A stretch of DNA of 64,000 bases from positions 1,116,001 to 1,180,000 of the forward strand of contig NZ_JAIWZC010000001.1 of the NCBI RefSeq assembly GCF_020297485.1, written 5' to 3'. Origin of the DNA: Enterocloster clostridioformis. Its GTDB lineage: Bacteria; Bacillota; Clostridia; Lachnospirales; Lachnospiraceae. Made by a program: the position numbers and the translations under genes. Shown here piece after piece: positions 1 to 7,579 of this stretch (position 1 is the first letter of the stretch; each line of letters opens with the position of its first letter). The notes under the pieces were generated by a model that saw only the letters and a list, made by a program, of their open reading frames with translations, was not told where the DNA came from and did no database searches.

Positions 1-446
1 CCGCTGAGCTGATACTCCAGCCCTGTGCAGGAAACAAGAGATATGTTTTCCGTTGAAACGAACAGGCGGGTAAGCTCTTCTATCATCTGAACCGGTATAC
101 CGCAGTACCTTGAAAGCCGGTCTGCCGACAGGGTTTTAAGATACGATTCATATGCCTCAAATCCCCTGGTATAATTCTTCACAAACCCATCGTCGTACAG
201 ATGTCTCTCCAGTATCAGCTTTGTCATGGCCATCGCAAGGGCTCCGTCGAATCCTGGTATGATTGGCACCCACATATCCGCCATTTCTCCCATTCCCGCC
301 CTGCACGGATCTATGACAACCAGCTTCGCGCCCCGCTTTTTCGCCTCCAGGATTGCCCTGTAGGCGGACAGCGGGCCGGAATCCGTCTTTGGATTTTTTT
401 CCCTGGGACAGACCCTCCCCCTGGGGGATTTTGAATCAGCCTCCAC
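1..446 (-). pseudogene. Molybdopterin oxidoreductase fragment (DMSO reductase family)
   Basis: Minus-strand reading shows a family-typical stretch: N-P-K-T-D-S-G-P, then A-K-K-R-G-A-K-L-V-V-I-D-P, then a helical segment with F-D-G-A-L-A-M-A-M. This is the molybdenum-cofactor-binding part of a bis-MGD oxidoreductase. The frame opens at a stop near 447, so the roughly 150-200 residues that normally precede it, including the Fe-S or Tat N-terminus, are missing. The rest runs off the left edge. The 5' part of the frame abuts a MerB-like remnant on the same strand, so this looks like a 5'-truncated gene at a deletion junction. The metal-dependent substrate cannot be told from the fragment. A GTG at 446 could start a short product, but I think it is dead. 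Confidence 0.6.
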
Positions 447-774
447 CTACAAGAAACGTTTCCCTTGCTTCCTTTACCGCAAGGCTGATATCTGCTTTGA
501 TTACCATTTCCATATCAAGCCCCATATCCCGTGCATATTGGTCAAACTCGTTCTCCGTACAGAAGAAATTCATGGCGTTTCAGCACGATCCCGCCCAGTT
601 AGAAATTTCTTCCAGGCAGAAGGAGAGCGCGTATAAGCCCTTTGGCCAATGTTTCACACACTCCCCGCCTTTCATTTCCAAGCGGACATCATTTCCACAC
701 ACACAGCAGGATGAATGAATCTGCGTATCCTTATGAAACGTAAACGTGGCGCCAGGGAACGGACCGTTGTTTTG
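436..774 (-). pseudogene. MerB-like (alkylmercury lyase family) C-terminal remnant with in-frame UGA, possible selenocysteine
   Basis: The frame read from about 774 to the stop at 436-438 has the order of motifs of the MerB C-terminal domain: H-S-S-C-C-V-C-G near the start, then W-A-G-S-C-(UGA)-N-A-M-N-F-F, then a helix with E-F-D-Q-Y-A and a final S-L-A-V-K-E-A-R. MerB enzymes carry a Cys-Cys pair followed by H-V-H-F-F at this place and use cysteines to cleave carbon-mercury bonds. Here the second Cys position is UGA (580-582). A hairpin follows at the right distance for selenocysteine insertion. Coding character is clear on both sides of the UGA. Upstream the frame stops where the opposite-strand ABC fragment begins, so the N-terminal half is missing. 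Family assignment is from motif pattern only; function may differ from mercury detoxification. Confidence 0.55.
551..567 (-). promoter_or_regulatory. Bacterial SECIS-like hairpin after UGA 580-582
   Basis: On the minus strand TTCTTC (567-562) pairs with GGAGAA (556-551) around the loop TGTAC. The stem begins 12 nt after the UGA and the loop G-U lies about 19-20 nt after it. Known bacterial SECIS elements have a short stem with a small G-U-containing apical loop at about this distance. Six pairs, one of them a wobble, can also occur by chance, so the case rests on the combination with the Cys-(UGA) context of the MerB-like frame. Confidence 0.4.
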
Positions 775-876
775 TCAGACATCAGTTTTGAAGTCAGGGA
801 CGGGGAATTCGTCTCCCTGTTAGGTCCCTTTGGCTGCGGCAAGACAACCATTGGACTTCATCCAGAAAAACGATAA
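715..876 (+). pseudogene. ABC transporter ATPase N-terminal fragment
   Basis: The frame gives [19 protein letters not shown] followed by the Walker [10 protein letters not shown], typical of the nitrate/sulfonate/taurine ABC ATPases (SsuB/TauB type). It then stops after ten more codons. Signature and Walker B motifs are absent. In another frame just after Walker A the DNA reads [15 protein letters not shown] and stops at 899-901, which could be the original C-terminus; that would make this an internal deletion that also shifted the frame. True ATPase homology begins near 770, where the opposite-strand MerB-like frame ends. Confidence 0.6.
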
Positions 877-949
877 AAAGGGACATCTGGCCACCGCGTA
901 GACCGCAGCCTGCCGCCCAGGCTGGCGAATGCCGCATAGCCGGATTTCA

Positions 950-1348
950 TCAGCTTGTATACGATTCTAAATAATGGTATACATCCATCATGGACGGAAA
1001 CCATATGCCCTCCATCAGCCTCTCCCTCTCCTTTTCCGGAAAATCCGTGACAGGAATATGGGTATAGAGGCAGATGGTGCTGCGGTCGCTGCAAAATACC
1101 AGGAGAAAGCCGGACTCCGACACAAGATAGTATTCTTCTGCCGGAGAAACGCTTTCCAGTATTGGCTTTACCTGCTCCTGGTTCATGGCGGCCCTGTCAT
1201 CCACATCGTTGACTGTCTCCGTCTCAATAACCGTATTGGGAACTGCCTGTTCCTGCCTGACGCTATACCGGGTAATTCCATATGCAACAATCAGACACAC
1301 AATGGATGTGACTGCAAACAGGGCAAAGCAGTATAATAACTTCTTCAT
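950..1348 (-). CDS. BofC-like C-terminal domain protein, membrane-anchored
   Basis: 132 residues with one N-terminal hydrophobic segment (about 5-25) and an extracytoplasmic part. The C-terminal 60 residues read Y-Y-L-V-S-E-S-G-F-L-L-V-F, then I-P-V-T-D-F-P and G-I-W-F-P-S, then Y-H-Y-L-E-S-Y. This spacing recalls the C-terminal domain of BofC, a forespore-secreted regulator of pro-SigmaK processing. The match is by pattern and the protein is shorter than BofC. A good ribosome site (GAGGAGG) precedes the ATG. It is a lone gene between the decayed island and the flippase gene. Confidence 0.5.
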   Translation of the reverse strand: MKKLLYCFALFAVTSIVCLIVAYGITRYSVRQEQAVPNTVIETETVNDVDDRAAMNQEQVKPILESVSPAEEYYLVSESGFLLVFCSDRSTICLYTHIPVTDFPEKERERLMEGIWFPSMMDVYHYLESYTS

Positions 1349-1504
1349 GCACTAACCTCCTCGCTGGCCCCGGCCCCGCCATGCCGGTCAGCATGGCGCC
1401 GGACGCCGCTTTATGGTTAGTATCTGCTTTCTTATTCAGTTTTAATCATGCATTCTCAAATTTTTCCCAATCTATCACAACAAACAGATAAACTTATATG
1501 TCTC

Positions 1505-3202
1505 TTATCCCAGGAGCCTGAAACGGTTCAAAAGACGGACCAGCCTCCTTCCTCCCGGCATGCCCTTAAGCTCCTCCTCTTCCACTGCCCTGAACCTTAC
1601 AAGAAGCACGGCATAGACCAGAATGGCCACTGCCACGGAAGGGAACACCACAATAGCCATACCTATCCTGCCTCTCATCAGCCGGTGGGGAAGCAGGGCG
1701 TAAATGCCTCTGTATACCCCATAAGCAGCCGCTCCCATGAATCCGGCGCATATTGTGGGCAGGATGAGAGTTCTCTTATATTCCTGCCTGTATCTGGCAA
1801 ACCTGGCAATGGCATGTCCGTTTAACAGGCACATCACAAGGGCAAATATGATATTGGCAAACACCACGCTGTAAATTTCCATCTTAAATACCATAAGGAA
1901 CACCTCCAGCGCCGCCACGTGGATGACCAGGGCAATGACCGCGTGGCGTATGGGCACGTCCATGTGGTTCAGGCCCTGAAGGATGGCGTTTGTAACAGTT
2001 GACAGGGAATAGAACACCACGGCCAGGGAACCTGCCATGGAGAGCCGTATCAGCATGGTATTGTCCTCGCTGATAAACAGCAGGTTGCAGACTGGCTTAG
2101 CCAGCACCGTGATTCCCACTGCAGCCGGAATGGCAATCAGCAGGGAAAAACGGATGGAGGTGGCAATCCGCTCCAGCTTCTCCCTCCTGTTCCTGTTTGC
2201 AACAGCCCTTGTTAGGGATGGTATCAGAGAGGATGAAAGGGCATTGGAAACAGCCACCGGTATGTTAAAGAGCAGCTGATACTGCCCCAGCACGCCCCAG
2301 TAGGTGGCGATAGAATCCTCCAGATAGCCCAGCTTATCCATGCCCTGGCCGAACAGGTAATTGTCCACCACATTGGAACAGTTGTAGATGCCGCTGCTGA
2401 TGACAATGGGAAGCACAGTGATGGTGAGTACATAAAATATCCTGCGGTAGCTCTCCGTTCTCCCCGACACATCCTCACGGACCATCTGCCTTCTCTCCCG
2501 CCCTTTGGACGCGGTAAGGCATATGAAAAACAGAAAGGCCGTGAGCGCGCCTGCCCCGGTGCCTATGGTGCCGCCCGCGGCCCCCAGTGCATAGGAATAA
2601 TCCCTTGCCCCCTGGGCAGCGTTAATGGACGTGCCCACGCCAAAGAGAACTCCGGCTGCGACCACGCTGACCACCGCGTTGACAATCTGTTCTAAAATCT
2701 GGGATACTGCCGTGGGCACCATGGTGCCCGTTCCCTGGAAATATCCTCTGAGCACGCCCAGATAAGCCATAATCCAGATGGTGGGCGCCAGGGTCTTTAA
2801 CGCGTACCGGCTGAAAGGCGTCTTGATGAGTTCCGCGAACAAATCCGCGCCAAACCACAAAACCACTGCCGCTATGCCTCCCACTGCCGTAGCATAAATA
2901 AGAGCCGCTTTTAAAATGCGGCTGCAATTTCTGTGCTCCCCCCTTGCCAGCCGGGCAGATATCATCTTCGACACTGCCACCGGCATGCTGTAGGAGGATA
3001 ATATAAGGAGGATATTATACACATTGAAGGCCGACGTATAATATCCGTTTCCCTGTTTTCCGATAATGTCGTTAAGGGGCATGCGGTAGAGCATGCCAAT
3101 GATGCGCACCACGATACCGGCCATGGCCAGGATGCTCCCCTGTATGACAAAATCAGCTGCTTTCTGTTTCCTGTTTTTTTTCCTGCTTGTCCTTGGATTC
3201 AT
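1505..3202 (-). CDS. SpoVB/MurJ-like polysaccharide or lipid II flippase (MOP superfamily)
   Basis: 565 residues with about 14 predicted membrane segments after a basic N-terminus. The opening A-D-F-V-I-Q-G-S-I-L-A-M-A-G and R-I-I-G-M-L-Y-R-M-P-L is the hallmark of the stage V sporulation protein B / polysaccharide exporter group. These proteins flip lipid-linked sugars across the membrane; SpoVB acts in spore cortex synthesis, while related paralogues serve vegetative wall synthesis, so the exact role is not decided here. The gene starts 5 bp after the YerB-like gene ends and is probably the last gene of the run yqfC-yqfD-phoH-ybeY-yerB-this. Confidence 0.8.
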   Translation of the reverse strand: MNPRTSRKKNRKQKAADFVIQGSILAMAGIVVRIIGMLYRMPLNDIIGKQGNGYYTSAFNVYNILLILSSYSMPVAVSKMISARLARGEHRNCSRILKAALIYATAVGGIAAVVLWFGADLFAELIKTPFSRYALKTLAPTIWIMAYLGVLRGYFQGTGTMVPTAVSQILEQIVNAVVSVVAAGVLFGVGTSINAAQGARDYSYALGAAGGTIGTGAGALTAFLFFICLTASKGRERRQMVREDVSGRTESYRRIFYVLTITVLPIVISSGIYNCSNVVDNYLFGQGMDKLGYLEDSIATYWGVLGQYQLLFNIPVAVSNALSSSLIPSLTRAVANRNRREKLERIATSIRFSLLIAIPAAVGITVLAKPVCNLLFISEDNTMLIRLSMAGSLAVVFYSLSTVTNAILQGLNHMDVPIRHAVIALVIHVAALEVFLMVFKMEIYSVVFANIIFALVMCLLNGHAIARFARYRQEYKRTLILPTICAGFMGAAAYGVYRGIYALLPHRLMRGRIGMAIVVFPSVAVAILVYAVLLVRFRAVEEEELKGMPGGRRLVRLLNRFRLLG

Positions 3203-3207
3203 GTCTA

Positions 3208-4380
3208 TTACTGTGTATCCTCATTTCCGATAATTTCCGACTTGGCAAAGTCCCTGGTGGGAATGATGCAGACCCAGGTCTTTCCCTGATTCAGCACAAC
3301 TTCATCGTGGTTGGTATCATAGTAACGGGTGGGACCGAACTCACCGTCCTTCTCCCAGTTAATAGGAATCGCTTTGCCGTCTGTCATAAAATACCCGCAT
3401 TCCGTAGTATGTACGTTGATATCCAGATAATCCGTGGTAGCGTAACGGCCAGTCTGGCAGTACTGGAAAATCACGTTTTTCACCGCAATGGGCCCTTCAT
3501 TCCCCTGATGGATTTTGCCGTATTGGTAACGGTGGTAAAGCCCGTCCGAAGGGTCGTACACAAAGTATGCCTGGTTCATGATGTAGCCGGTCTTAACCGT
3601 GCCCGCGTCCATGACTCCCGGACGCTCCGTTAAGGATGCCTCCCTGCCGTCCCTGGCAAAGAGATAATGGCCCTTGTAGGATGACGCATAGGACTGCGTG
3701 TACCCCAGCTTCTCAATGGAGGCGGTAATCCTGCCCCCGCTTGTATAGGCGTTATGGGGTGATTTCTTGTCCTTTGTGCGGTAAAAGGCCAGATCGCCGA
3801 CGGCATCCAGACCGTTGATATTATCCACATTTTTCAGATAAGGCTTGGCAAAGGTGCTCTGGCCATAGTGGACATAGACAGCGTCAAACTCCCTGGCAAA
3901 ATAAGTGTAGTAGGTCCGGCAGCTGCGCACCGATCCGATGCGCTCCAGGCCGTCATAATCCTCTATCAGGGCCATGTACCGGTTCATGCTTCCCTCCACC
4001 GGCGCCTCATAGACCACCCCCGCCCGGTTGATGCCGTACTGGGGCCTGGCCTCCTTGTCATTGCTCATCATCACGGCCGCCGGCCGGCGGTTTCCCTTGG
4101 CGGTTTCCACCATCTGTCCGGTCAGATAGCTGCGTATCATCCCGTTCTCCTCAGTCCGTTCCTCCGGAAGATAATAGTCCTGAGAATTTCCCGTATCCGC
4201 CCCGGTGGTCTCAGGGTCTGACCAGATAATGATATCGGGTTCAGCGGCCTCAGAAGCGGCAGGAGGCTCCTGAACCGTGGTCGCTTCCACGCTGGCTTCC
4301 TTCGCGCAGCCCGTCAAAAGCGCGGCTGCCGTCAGTCCTGCCATTAAACCCATTGCCATCCATCTGAACCCGATTCTCAT
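3208..4380 (-). CDS. yerB: DUF3048 (YerB-like) lipoprotein
   Basis: 390 residues. A lipobox L-L-T-G-C places the lipidated Cys at 25, so it is anchored on the outer face of the membrane. An acidic linker (30-80) is followed by the DUF3048 domain: R-P-A-A-V-M-M-S-N-D, then G-V-V-Y-E-A-P-V-E-G, then R-I-G-S-V-R-S-C-R-T-Y, with the DUF3048 C-terminal domain after about 265. The biochemical function is not established for the family. The ATG overlaps the ybeY stop (ATGA), which implies translational coupling. Confidence 0.85.
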   Translation of the reverse strand: MRIGFRWMAMGLMAGLTAAALLTGCAKEASVEATTVQEPPAASEAAEPDIIIWSDPETTGADTGNSQDYYLPEERTEENGMIRSYLTGQMVETAKGNRRPAAVMMSNDKEARPQYGINRAGVVYEAPVEGSMNRYMALIEDYDGLERIGSVRSCRTYYTYFAREFDAVYVHYGQSTFAKPYLKNVDNINGLDAVGDLAFYRTKDKKSPHNAYTSGGRITASIEKLGYTQSYASSYKGHYLFARDGREASLTERPGVMDAGTVKTGYIMNQAYFVYDPSDGLYHRYQYGKIHQGNEGPIAVKNVIFQYCQTGRYATTDYLDINVHTTECGYFMTDGKAIPINWEKDGEFGPTRYYDTNHDEVVLNQGKTWVCIIPTRDFAKSEIIGNEDTQ

Positions 4381-4874
4381 CTTGTATACCCCCTGGTTTC
4401 CAGTATCTCTTTCTGCTTTTCTTCCATCACCAGCCGTTCGCCGTCCTCCATGTGGTCGTAACCAAACAGATGGAGCATGCTATGGGCCGTCAGGAAGGCC
4501 AGCTCCCTGGTCCGGGAATGGCCGTACTTCTCAGCCTGTTCCTCCACCTTATCCACAGAAATCACAATATCCCCCAGCATCAGCTCTCCGGTTTCAGGAT
4601 TGAAGTAATCCTCCACAGCCTCCTCCACATGGTCAAAATCTGATGGCGACTCATAATCCACCATGGGAAAGGACAGCACGTCCGTAGGAGCGTCAATCCG
4701 GCGGTGTTCCCGGTTGATTTCCTGTATGGCGTCATTGTCCGTAAGAATAACATTGACCTCTGCCTCATAGGGACAGCCCTCATAATCCAGGGCAGCCAGC
4801 ACGGTGTTCTCGATGATCTCCCGGTAGGGCAAATCCAGTACTCTATCTGCTTCGTATTCAATTGAAATGGTCAT
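4377..4874 (-). CDS. ybeY: Endoribonuclease YbeY, 16S rRNA maturation factor
   Basis: 165 residues from the ATG at 4874, which has AAGGAG eight bases upstream; a GTG two codons earlier lies too close to that site. YbeY is a zinc-dependent RNase involved in 16S rRNA 3'-end maturation and ribosome quality control. The zinc site H-S-M-L-H-L-F-G-Y-D-H is present near the C-terminus, and the family motif D-V-L-S-F-P is mid-protein. It follows phoH by about 20 bp, the usual phoH-ybeY pairing in Firmicutes. Confidence 0.95.
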   Translation of the reverse strand: MTISIEYEADRVLDLPYREIIENTVLAALDYEGCPYEAEVNVILTDNDAIQEINREHRRIDAPTDVLSFPMVDYESPSDFDHVEEAVEDYFNPETGELMLGDIVISVDKVEEQAEKYGHSRTRELAFLTAHSMLHLFGYDHMEDGERLVMEEKQKEILETRGYTR

Positions 4875-4894
4875 GCTCACTTCTCCTTGGCGGA

Positions 4895-5893
4895 TTAATT
4901 CCGCTCCCGTATCCTGCGCCGTCCTGCAGGCGGGGTATTCTTTTGTTCATATGTCTCATAGGCCTGTACAATTTTCTGCACCAACGGATGACGCACCACA
5001 TCGGAACTGGTCAGGTAACAGAACCCAATGTCGTCAATTCGTTTCAGCACCTTAAGGGCCGTATCCAGACCGGAAACCGCGCCTCCCGGAAGGTCCTTCT
5101 GGGTCTGGTCTCCTGTTATGATAACCTTGGAACCAAAACCGATTCTGGTAAGGAACATCTTCATCTGGGCCGGGGTGGTGTTCTGGGCCTCATCCAGGAT
5201 GATATAAGCATTGTCCAGTGTTCTTCCTCTCATGTAGGCCAGGGGCGCCACCTCAATCAGCCCCTTCTCCGAATTGTTAAGATAGCTTTCCGCCCCCATA
5301 ATCTGGTACAGGGCGTCATAAAGAGGGCGAAGATACGGGTCAATCTTGCTCTGGAGATCGCCCGGCAAAAATCCCAGCTTTTCACCGGCCTCAATGGCCG
5401 GCCTGGTAAGGATAATGCGCCCCACCTCGCCGTTCTTAAACGCCTGGATAGCCATGGCCATGGCAAGATACGTCTTTCCTGTGCCGGCCGGTCCGATGCC
5501 GAACACAATCATCTTCTTGCGGATAGCATCCACATAATGCTTCTGCCCCAGCGTCTTTGGCTTCACCGGCTTGCCGGATATGGTCCGGCATATGATGTCC
5601 TTGTCAATCTCCAAAATCTGCCCGTCATTCTCCGTGAAAGACAGGGACAGGGCATAGTCCACGTTCTGTTCCGTGATGGTATTGCCCCGCTTGGACAGTT
5701 CAATCAGGTTGTTGAACACGCTTTTTGCCTGGCCTATGGTTTTCTCGGGCCCGATGATTTTTATTTCGCCGTCCCTGGCAATCATGGTCACATGCAGGGT
5801 GCGCTCTATCTTCTTTAAGTAGGTGTCAAATTGTCCGCAGACATTCCGCTCATGCTCTGCGGGAATGTCAATCATTGTCTCAATTACACTCAT
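4895..5893 (-). CDS. phoH: PhoH family ATPase
   Basis: 332 residues. A KH-like N-terminal region is followed by the P-loop ATPase: Walker A G-P-A-G-T-G-K-T near residue 138, Walker B I-I-L-D-E-A-Q-N near 232, and a sensor segment I-I-T-G-D-Q-T-Q-K-D-L-P. PhoH proteins are predicted RNA-linked ATPases/helicases, often paired with YbeY as here. The start codon overlaps the stop of yqfD (ATGA), so the two are probably coupled. Full family length, no anomalies. Confidence 0.92.
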   Translation of the reverse strand: MSVIETMIDIPAEHERNVCGQFDTYLKKIERTLHVTMIARDGEIKIIGPEKTIGQAKSVFNNLIELSKRGNTITEQNVDYALSLSFTENDGQILEIDKDIICRTISGKPVKPKTLGQKHYVDAIRKKMIVFGIGPAGTGKTYLAMAMAIQAFKNGEVGRIILTRPAIEAGEKLGFLPGDLQSKIDPYLRPLYDALYQIMGAESYLNNSEKGLIEVAPLAYMRGRTLDNAYIILDEAQNTTPAQMKMFLTRIGFGSKVIITGDQTQKDLPGGAVSGLDTALKVLKRIDDIGFCYLTSSDVVRHPLVQKIVQAYETYEQKNTPPAGRRRIRERN

Positions 5894-7149
5894 TCAGCAG
5901 TTATTGTCTCCTCTGGTTTTTCTCCCGGCTCTCCGCCGGAATTCATATCAGGCTCCGCTGCCGGCTGTGTCTTAACAATGGATTCCTCCGTCACGAGTTC
6001 ACCTGTCAGACGGCATTCAGAAACACTTGTTTCTATTCTATCATTATTTTCAAGAATTTGTACCCCCTTTTCCTCTAAATTTTTGACAAACTGGTAATTT
6101 ATGGCTTTAGACAGCTCTTTTAGCTCATCCTCCCTGTAATTTCTCTCATAGGCTGCCATTTCCCGGCCCTGTATGGCGCCCATATAGACAGGCAGATAGA
6201 AATTGGAAAACAGCCTGAGCTGTTTTTCCTCCATGGAATAATCCCACTCCCCCTGTCCCCTCACCGGGGTCAGAAAGGTAAAGGACCATGCCCCGGCTTT
6301 CATGTACCATCCTCTCCGCCTGCGTCCTGTGTGGACCCGTTCCTGATGCAGCAGGGGAAATGTTTTCTCATATTGCTTGACAGTCCTGGCCACAATATCC
6401 GCATCCGCGTGAACCATGTAGGCATTGATTTCCTCCTCGTTGTCGCCGATAATGGGCACCCGTCCGCTGACCAGTACCTGTCCCTCCTCCACCTCGTCCC
6501 CTACGCAAACCTGGGCAACGCCCTGGCGTACCACCATGGAGGTGATGACTCCCGGCTGGGACGCCACAATGTCGCAGGGTGTCTCGTCCTTCTCAGGGAT
6601 AGTGGACAGCACCTCGTTTTCCTTGATGTGGATGAGCAGTCTCGTGCCGGAAACACGGGCAGATACCCAGGTGATCTCGGGAAAGCTTGTGCGCATGGAG
6701 GCTTCCAGATCCTCGCAGTTAATCCTGGCCTTTAGCATGCCGTAATCAATGTCCTGTGTGTCCAGAAAACGGACCAGAGTATCGTAGGTATACCTGTAAT
6801 TGCCCTCAAACTGGATATCCCAGATAAACAGGGACATAACATAAAGCACCATGAAAAAGGCCATGATTCCGGCACCGTAATACCAGCGCTTCCTGTACCT
6901 GTAAATAAAAAATGGGAGGCCGTAACGGCCGGTAATGTGCAGCCTTACCTGCGCCTTGCGCACCAGGGGCTTCACCCGGCGGTATCCTTCCACAGTCATA
7001 AAAAACTCATAATCCCCGTCCCGGTTGCATATCAGTCCCCATACCTCCAGACCCCTGGCATTGCAGAGATTCAGGAAACGTTCCGGTGAATAGCCGTGAA
7101 GACGGAGTCTTACATATCCTTCCCAATTATGTAACAGCCATTCAATCAA
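5890..7149 (-). CDS. yqfD: Sporulation protein YqfD
   Basis: About 419 residues with one clear membrane segment near 85-105 and a large extracytoplasmic region with the sequence F-E-G-N-Y-R-Y-T and V-G-D-E-V-E-E-G-Q-V-L-V-S-G, typical of YqfD (SpoIV family). It is made in the mother cell in B. subtilis and is needed for efficient sporulation. I chose a TTG start at 7149 because AAAGGAGG lies eight bases before it; the ATG ten codons upstream has no good site and would overlap yqfC. The pair yqfC-yqfD then phoH-ybeY is the conserved order of Firmicutes. Confidence 0.9.
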   Translation of the reverse strand: MIEWLLHNWEGYVRLRLHGYSPERFLNLCNARGLEVWGLICNRDGDYEFFMTVEGYRRVKPLVRKAQVRLHITGRYGLPFFIYRYRKRWYYGAGIMAFFMVLYVMSLFIWDIQFEGNYRYTYDTLVRFLDTQDIDYGMLKARINCEDLEASMRTSFPEITWVSARVSGTRLLIHIKENEVLSTIPEKDETPCDIVASQPGVITSMVVRQGVAQVCVGDEVEEGQVLVSGRVPIIGDNEEEINAYMVHADADIVARTVKQYEKTFPLLHQERVHTGRRRRGWYMKAGAWSFTFLTPVRGQGEWDYSMEEKQLRLFSNFYLPVYMGAIQGREMAAYERNYREDELKELSKAINYQFVKNLEEKGVQILENNDRIETSVSECRLTGELVTEESIVKTQPAAEPDMNSGGEPGEKPEETITAE

Positions 7150-7168
7150 ACAAGCCCCCTCCTTTGAT

Positions 7169-7438
7169 TTACGTTTCAAATTCCAAAGAACCGATCTGGC
7201 CGGTTATCTTCATCTCCTCCGCCGTATAATAATCAATCTTTAAGCGGGCTCCGTGAATCACCACCCTGCAGTTCCTGGCCTGGAGCTTAATCAGGGTATC
7301 CGTGTAAATCAGGATGCTCCTGTAATTTTCCACATTCACCTGGCTCCTGCCCACAAAGCTTATAAGCACATCTCCCAGAATCACGTCCCGGGGCAGCCCC
7401 AGTGCGGATACGGCTGTTTTCTTTGGTTCCCATGACAT
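7169..7438 (-). CDS. yqfC: YabP/YqfC family sporulation protein
   Basis: 89 residues from the ATG at 7438, which has AGGAG nine bases upstream; an ATG seven codons earlier lacks a site. The sequence L-P-R-D-V-I-L-G-D, then I-S-F-V-G-R-S-Q-V, then the C-terminal I-T-G-Q-I-G-S-L-E-F is characteristic of YqfC/YabP, small sporulation proteins of unknown mechanism. It heads the yqfC-yqfD-phoH-ybeY run and has a mother-cell-type promoter candidate just upstream. Confidence 0.9.
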   Translation of the reverse strand: MSWEPKKTAVSALGLPRDVILGDVLISFVGRSQVNVENYRSILIYTDTLIKLQARNCRVVIHGARLKIDYYTAEEMKITGQIGSLEFET

Positions 7439-7469
7439 ACGCCCACGCTCCTGATACACTGGTTCTTTT

Positions 7470-7498
7470 TATTATATGCATCAGCCCGCCAAAAATGC
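7470..7498 (-). promoter_or_regulatory. Candidate SigmaE-type promoter for yqfC
   Basis: Minus strand has GCATTTT (7498-7492), 13 bases, then CATATAATA (7478-7470). The -10 matches the mother-cell consensus CATANNNTA and the spacing fits SigmaE. yqfC is SigmaE-controlled in B. subtilis. Prediction from sequence only. Confidence 0.4.
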
Positions 7499-7579
7499 AG
7501 TCCCCTTTTTTTCAAAAACATACACATTCCTTATTCCATATGAATAGACTATAGTGAATCAATCTTTTGCGAGGTCTCT

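Noticed and set aside
4862..5818. 318-codon plus-strand open frame
   Set aside because: It lies opposite phoH, which has all family motifs; this frame has no recognisable family and no ribosome site.
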